From NCBI GenBank assembly GCA_963723595.1, contig CAVRRQ010000006.1, positions 806,001-870,000 on the forward strand: DNA of 64,000 nucleotides, in the 5' to 3' direction. The DNA is from RYN-230 sp963723595. GTDB lineage: Bacteria > Actinomycetota > Actinomycetes > Streptosporangiales > Streptosporangiaceae. Below, one piece after another: positions 60,113 through 64,000 of the stretch. Position numbers and translations under genes: made by a program. The stretch's first letter is position 1; every line of letters starts with the position of its first letter. The notes beneath the pieces are model-generated. The model worked only from the letters and a program-made list of their open reading frames with translations. It did not search any database and was not told where the DNA came from.

Positions 60113-60832
60113 CACAGGCTCCCGGAATAGTCGGTAACGCCGTCGGTCAGCTGGAAAAACGCTTCTTCCAGCGAGCCGCTGCGGGCGGAAAGCCCGGCGA
60201 CCGTGGTCTGGGCGAGCAGCCGGCCCTGGCCGATCACGATGAGCGCGTCCGCGGTGTGCGCGATCTCGCTGATCAGGTGGCTGGAGACCAGCACCGTCCG
60301 GCCCTGGGCGGCGAGGTTCTTCAGCAGGTTGCGGATCCAGCGGATGCCTTCGGGGTCCAGGCCGTTGACCGGCTCGTCGAGCAGCAGGACCCGCGGATCG
60401 CCGAGCAGGGCGGCGGCGATACCCAGCCGCTGGGACATGCCGAGCGAGAACTTCCCGGCCCGGCGGTCCGCCGCCTTCTCGATGCCGGTGATGGCGAGCA
60501 CCTCCTCGACCCGCCGCCGGCCGATCGCGTTGCTGGCGGCGAGCGAGGTCAGGTGGGCGCGGGCGGTGCGGCCCGGGTGGAACGCCTTGGCCTCGAGCAG
60601 CGCGCCCACCTCGCGGAGCGGCCAGCGCAGGTCGCCGTAGCGCTTCCCGCCGATCCTGGCCTGTCCCGCGTCCGGCCGGTCCAGGCCCATGATCATGCGC
60701 ATCGTGGTGGACTTGCCCGCGCCGTTCGGGCCCAGGAATCCGGTCACCGTGCCGGGGCGGACATCGAAGCTCAGGTTGTCCACCGCGAGGCGTGGAGCGG
60801 TAGTGCTTGACGAGGCCGCGTGCCTCGATCAT
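60112..60832 (-). CDS. ABC transporter ATP-binding protein (one frame break near 60785)
   Basis: ATG 60832 begins MIEARGLVKHYRSTPR. Removing one G from CGCGGTGG near 60783-60786 continues into VDNLSFDVRPGTVTGFLGP. Walker A GPNGAGKST, Q-loop region GALLEAKAFHPGRTARAHL, signature FSLGMSQRLGIAAALL, Walker B VLLLDEPVNGLD and H-loop VSSHLISEI are intact. It is of the ABC-2 drug/antibiotic export type (DrrA-like). It shares an ATGA overlap with the permease gene; the adjacent two-component pair may control both. Confidence 0.86.
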
Positions 60833-61022
60833 CGGAACCTCCAGTGGCCGTCGCTAGCGGTACTTGCGGCTGGGCATGACCGGCCCGCGTGCCGCGAGCA
60901 CGCTGGCGTCTGCATCTGCCGTCCACGCTACGAACTGGGCATCTGCCGGGGAACGTGGTGAGCACCCGTCTTCCTGGTGGGGTTACCCACAGGCGCCGAT
61001 GATCTCCCACGGCGGCCGGGCG

Positions 61023-61448
61023 CTAGGAGAACGCGGGGGCGTAGTCCGCGGCGAACTGCTGGAAAGAGCGCGCGGGCCGGCCCAGGAGGCGCGGCACGTC
61101 CTCGGTGACCCACGCGGCGTCGCCGTCGGCGATCATGCTGAACGCCTGGGCGTTCATCCCGGCGACCGGCTCGGGGACGCCTGCCCGGATCATCGTGTCC
61201 CTGTCCTCGTCGAAGCTGAGTTCCCGGTAGGTGATGGCCCGGCCGAGCAGCTTCGAGAGCACCGCGGCCACGTCGTAGTTGGAGATCAGCTCCGGGCCGG
61301 TGAGCCAGTAGGTCTTCCCGGCGTGCGGAGCCGGGGAGGCGGCGATCCCGGCCGCCACGGCCCCGACATTGCGGGCGTGGACCATGCCTATCCGCCCCTG
61401 GCCGGCCGAGGAACCGAAGCTGCTGGTGGTGGCGATCGCGGGCGGCTG
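61023..61448 (-). pseudogene. 3' remnant of an NmrA-like NAD(P)-binding protein
   Basis: The frame opens right after the stop of the cupin gene and reads AIATTSSFGSSAGQGRIG, then MVHARNVGAVAAGIAA, GKTYWLTGPELISNYDVAAV, LLGRAITYRELSFDED and RPARSFQQFAADYAPAF. This is the C-terminal half of NmrA/YtfG-type reductases (about 280 residues when whole). The N-terminal Rossmann half with its GxxGxxG motif is missing. The fragment abuts the cupin gene exactly, suggesting deletion of the 5' half. An internal ATG at 61385 could still initiate a 120-residue product. Confidence 0.7.
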
Positions 61449-61454
61449 CCCGCG

Positions 61455-61979
61455 TCAGGCGGGCAGGTCGGGCAGATTATCGGTCCTGGTCAGCTCGGCC
61501 ATCTCGATGTAGCGGACGAGCTGATCCGGTCCCAGCGGCGGTGCCTGCTCGCCTGGCCGCGCCGCCTGCGCATGGGTCAGGAAGACCTCCTCCGGCCCGC
61601 CAGGCGTGAACATGAAGATCATCTTGGCGGTATGGGTACCCAGGTTCTTGAACCGGTGCCGGATGCCCCGCGGAACATGGACGAAGTCCCCGGCGACCGC
61701 GGTGAAGGTCCGGTCGCCGTCGAGGAACTCCAGTTCCCCGGACAACATGTAGAACGTCTCGTCCTGGTCGTGATGGGCGTGCGGCTCCGGACCCCCGCCT
61801 GGTGGCACCGACGCGTCGAGGAAGCCCAGGACCCCGCCCGTCTGCGTCGCGGTGGCCTTGATGGTGTAGGTGTCACTCGCCGCCCAGATGGCCGGGCCCT
61901 CGCCTGCCCGCACGTACAGCGCGCCCCGCTTGGTGTAGCGGGGGTCGCTGGGGTCAACGGGGGGGAGCTCAAAACTCAC
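61455..61979 (-). CDS. cupin-domain protein, quercetinase-like
   Basis: 174 residues from ATG 61979. The cupin metal site is complete: GGGPEPHAHHDQDETFYMLSG (His, His and Glu ligands of motif 1) and DFVHVPRGIRHRFKN (His of motif 2). The family includes single-domain quercetin-2,3-dioxygenase-like oxidases and metal-binding isomerases; the substrate is unknown. The sequence is intact and ends at the NmrA remnant. Confidence 0.85.
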   Translation of the reverse strand: MSFELPPVDPSDPRYTKRGALYVRAGEGPAIWAASDTYTIKATATQTGGVLGFLDASVPPGGGPEPHAHHDQDETFYMLSGELEFLDGDRTFTAVAGDFVHVPRGIRHRFKNLGTHTAKMIFMFTPGGPEEVFLTHAQAARPGEQAPPLGPDQLVRYIEMAELTRTDNLPDLPA

Positions 61980-62149
61980 GGGTCCACTCCTGTTAGATAT
62001 CCGGCCGCAGGCGTATTGCCATCCAATTATGGGCGCATTTTCTCATGCACATTGCGACGGCCCGGCGTCACGGAAGAAAACAGTCCGAAATGGCGGCCAC
62101 CCGCGGCTGACATCAGGCTGCCCCCCGTTATGAGCCCGGCACCGGGTGC

Positions 62150-62751
62150 CTACGTCACGGTGCGGACCACCGCAAGACAGCCAGTGGCGGCCGCTGCGCC
62201 GGGCCCGTCCGGATGCCAGGTACCCATCACCGTCCCGGCGAGGCCGGGCTGCTCAGCCGGGCGCCCGCGGGTGACGACACGGCTCAGCTCGATGGCCACC
62301 GGGCCAGCGGCCAGGTCTCCCGCACTCAGCAGGTGGCCACGGGCCTGTGCCGGCCCACGCCGCGTTTGCTGCTCGGATCGGAGATCCCGTTGCTCCGCAC
62401 CAGGCGCAGCAACTCGCTGCGCCAGACCGGGTCTGCCTCCCCGTCGTAGATCCAGCGGGTCCCGAGCACGCTGTGCTCGGCGGTGGTGATCAGCGCCGCC
62501 GGGGCCATGGGCCCCCCTTCCGGGGCCGGGGCTGCGCGGTAGGTCAGCGGCAACTGGTACAGCACCGGGCCGTCGGCGACCAGATGCGTCTCGATGCCCA
62601 CTTCACCGGCAGGGTCCTCGAACCGGAAGTAACCAACCGGCCTTAAGGAAGGGCTGTCGTTTCCGCGGTACCACGGCTGGCGCCTCACCCACTGCGGCAG
62701 GAAGTCACGGAATGCAGGGATAAGGGTCGCGCCGGGATGGACCTTAGCCAC
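62150..62751 (-). CDS. maltokinase N-terminal cap-like protein (frame broken about 62340)
   Basis: ATG 62751 opens MAKVHPGATLIPAFRDFLPQ with WVRRQPWYRGND, VGYFRFEDPAGEVGIETHLV, LYQLPLTYRAAP and SVLGTRWIYDGEADPVW, a pattern I know from stand-alone proteins resembling the cap of actinobacterial maltokinase (Pep2). The frame ends prematurely at 62326. One missing base near 62340 would let it continue LSAGDLAAGPVAIELSRVVT and TVMGTWHPDGPGAAAATG to a stop at 62150-62152, giving about 200 residues. No kinase domain follows, which is normal for this group. A role in alpha-glucan metabolism is inference only. Confidence 0.65.
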
Positions 62752-63032
62752 CCGCGCACTCTATCCATCTCTGGCTTTGCGCCGACGTTGCCGCGCCAGG
62801 GCAGGTTGCTGAGGGCTCCTGCGCGCAGCGGACGGCGCTCACACGGCGCCGGTAGCATGACGATCATGCGATTCCGTTAGCGCTAGGACTCCGCGCAGTG
62901 CCCGGCCACGGCCCCCGGCCGCGGCTCTTGCGGCGTGCGCGGGCGCGGCGGCGCTCTCCGTCATCCCGCCCGTGGTCCTCCTTGACCGCTCGTTCCGATT
63001 TCCCACCGGTCCGAGCCCAAGGAGAACCCGCC

Positions 63033-63758
63033 ATGCCCTCTGGCAGGCGCGCCCCATTCGTGACACTGCTGAACCTGCTCCAGCGCCGCTTTCCCGGCCT
63101 CGAGGATCCCGCTGACCTGATCAGGGCCGGCCTGGTCCTGGTCAACGGCGTGCCCTCGACGAACCCGCTGACGCGCCTGCGCGCGGACGCCGCGATCCGG
63201 ATCTACCGTCCCCGTCCGCTGCGCGGGACGGTCAAGCTCTCCCACGCCCTGACCACCTTCGGGGTCCGGGCCGCCGGTGCCGTCGCGCTGGACCTCGGCG
63301 CGGCGGCCGGCGGCTTCACCCAGGCCTTGCTGGGCGCCGGTGCCGCCCGGGTCTACGCCGTTGACGCCGGGTCCGTCCAGCTCCGGGGGTGGCTGCGGGC
63401 GGATCCCCGGGTGATCAGCCTGGAGCGCACCAACCTGGCCCAGCTCGACCGGCGGCTCATCGGCGAGCCGGTGAACCTGATGACGATGGACCTGTCCTAC
63501 CTGGCCGTCGCCGACGCCATCGGCCAGGTGGACCGGCAGCTCCTGGCGCCGGCGGCACAGCTCATCGCGCTGATCAAGCCGACCTTCGAGTTGCACACTG
63601 GTGCGCTCGCCGACCACCCACAGCAGATCGCGGCCGCCGTGCGCGCCGCGGTACGCGCGCTGGAAGGCCATGGATGGCGGGTAGGGGGCGAGCAGCCGTC
63701 GCCCATCCGGGGATCCAGGGGAGCGATCGAGGTGCTCGTGCACGCGACGTCCCGGTAG
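63033..63758 (+). CDS. TlyA-type rRNA 2'-O-methyltransferase / FtsJ-like SAM methyltransferase
   Basis: 241 residues from ATG 63033, preceded by AAGGAG; the longer frame from 62898 is not family-like. Residues 1-55 form an S4-like RNA-binding domain (FVTLLNLLQRRFP, AGLVLVNGVPSTNP). The methyltransferase domain has SAM motif I AVALDLGAAAGGFTQALL, YAVDAGSVQL, MTMDLSYLAVADA and ALIKPTFELHTGA. TlyA proteins methylate 16S and 23S rRNA and set capreomycin susceptibility in mycobacteria. The DPRV/FELH details differ somewhat from TlyA, so it may be a paralogue acting on another RNA. Confidence 0.82.
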   Translation: MPSGRRAPFVTLLNLLQRRFPGLEDPADLIRAGLVLVNGVPSTNPLTRLRADAAIRIYRPRPLRGTVKLSHALTTFGVRAAGAVALDLGAAAGGFTQALLGAGAARVYAVDAGSVQLRGWLRADPRVISLERTNLAQLDRRLIGEPVNLMTMDLSYLAVADAIGQVDRQLLAPAAQLIALIKPTFELHTGALADHPQQIAAAVRAAVRALEGHGWRVGGEQPSPIRGSRGAIEVLVHATSR

Positions 63759-63774
63759 GCCCGGTTTCCGCGCC

Positions 63775-63826
63775 GCGCTGCGCCGGCCCGGCGCTGCGCC
63801 GGCCCGCGCCGCGCTGCGCCGGCCCG
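63775..63826 (+). repeat. 16-bp repeat after the TlyA-like gene
   Basis: Three copies of GCGCTGCGCCGGCCCG at 63775, 63791 and 63811, within 20 bases of the stop codon, in the gap between convergent genes. Each copy contains the dyad CGCCGGC, so the array could form hairpins that end transcription from both sides. Confidence 0.8.
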
Positions 63827-63854
63827 CAGGGGCCGCAGCGGGCCGCCGCCTGCC

Positions 63855-64000
63855 TCAGGCGGAACCGAGGGAGCGTTCCAGGTAGTCCCAGACCGCCCGG
63901 ACCGGGCCGTCGGCGTAGATGTTGCGCCGCTTGGACCGTGACTCCCCGGGCCCGGACCAGCTGGGCCACCCGCCGAACGCGTGGGTGAGCATCTGCTGCG
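63855..64000 (-). CDS. C-terminal 47 residues of an unidentified protein (5' partial)
   Basis: Open on the minus strand from the window edge to TGA at 63857-63855. It encodes QQMLTHAFGGWPSWSGPGES, then RSKRRNIYADGPVRAVWDYL and ERSLGSA. The Trp-rich, well-ordered composition looks like real coding sequence, but I do not recognise the family from this tail. Confidence 0.55.
   Translation of the reverse strand, partial: QQMLTHAFGGWPSWSGPGESRSKRRNIYADGPVRAVWDYLERSLGSA

Overview
Organism: the window is uniformly GC-rich (roughly 70%), uses GTG starts freely, packs genes into stop/start-overlapping operons and shows several apparently leaderless starts. Protein content (GatCAB, actinobacterial IlvBNC-SerA-LeuB-IlvE-CimA order, an SsgA-like remnant, MalT/LuxR STAND regulators) points to a soil actinomycete of the Streptomyces/Streptosporangiales kind. 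The order ligA - GGDEF/EAL - gatCAB - second GGDEF/EAL - ilvBNC - serA - leuB - ilvE - cimA - gltX matches, as I recall it, the conserved Streptomyces core order (RmdB next to LigA), so most of the first 34 kb is vertically inherited core genome. Layout: 1-5.8 kb holds the 3' end of a GH13 alpha-glucosidase, a membrane-anchored SGNH hydrolase, a tiny ORF with a strong ribosome binding site, a GNAT acetyltransferase, a GntR/UTRA regulator and a small membrane protein. 6-15.2 kb is a MetE-like gene, ligA, a catalytically intact GGDEF-EAL protein and gatCAB. 15.2-30 kb is a D-2-hydroxyacid dehydrogenase, a PAS-GGDEF-EAL protein with degenerate active sites, and the branched-chain amino acid/serine genes ilvB, ilvN, ilvC, serA, leuB, ilvE and cimA. 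Both ilvB and cimA are preceded by short leader peptides (VLVL and III codon runs) plus an intrinsic terminator, i.e. ribosome-mediated attenuators. 30-35 kb: MFS permease, SDR, DUF2630, FAH-family hydrolase and gltX. GatCAB, GluRS, tRNA-Gln(CUG) and tRNA-Glu(CUC) all lie in this window, the parts of the indirect Gln-tRNA pathway. Catabolic locus, 34.9-46.2 kb: a Tat-exported GH5 mannanase-like enzyme, an intracellular GH5/clan-A glycosidase, a LacI regulator and a five-gene Opp-type ABC transporter. Three near-identical copies (plus one weaker) of an 18-bp palindrome, CACTNNACCGGTNNAGTG, sit in the promoters of the two hydrolases and the transporter: a self-contained LacI regulon, most likely for beta-mannan or related oligosaccharides. 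Accessory region, 46.2-64 kb: two tRNAs, a DUF985 cupin, a GlsB/YeaQ-type membrane protein, then a decayed island downstream of tRNA-Glu. It contains a dead sulfur-binding-domain (phosphorothioate-DNA-recognising) restriction gene, a DUF4062-NB-ARC-TPR STAND protein, a MalT-type LuxR regulator and an inverted fragment of a paralogue of it, an SsgA-like remnant, half of a DHA2 MFS transporter and a tyrosine-integrase scrap. Beyond are a NarL-type two-component pair whose receiver lacks the phospho-Asp, an ABC exporter, a cupin, an NmrA remnant, a maltokinase-cap-like protein and a TlyA-type methyltransferase. Caveat: at least a dozen reading frames are broken by single-base indels, often in G/C runs, including the normally indispensable gatB. 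This looks like residual assembly error on top of genuine gene decay in the island, and such genes are annotated here as one locus with the break position.
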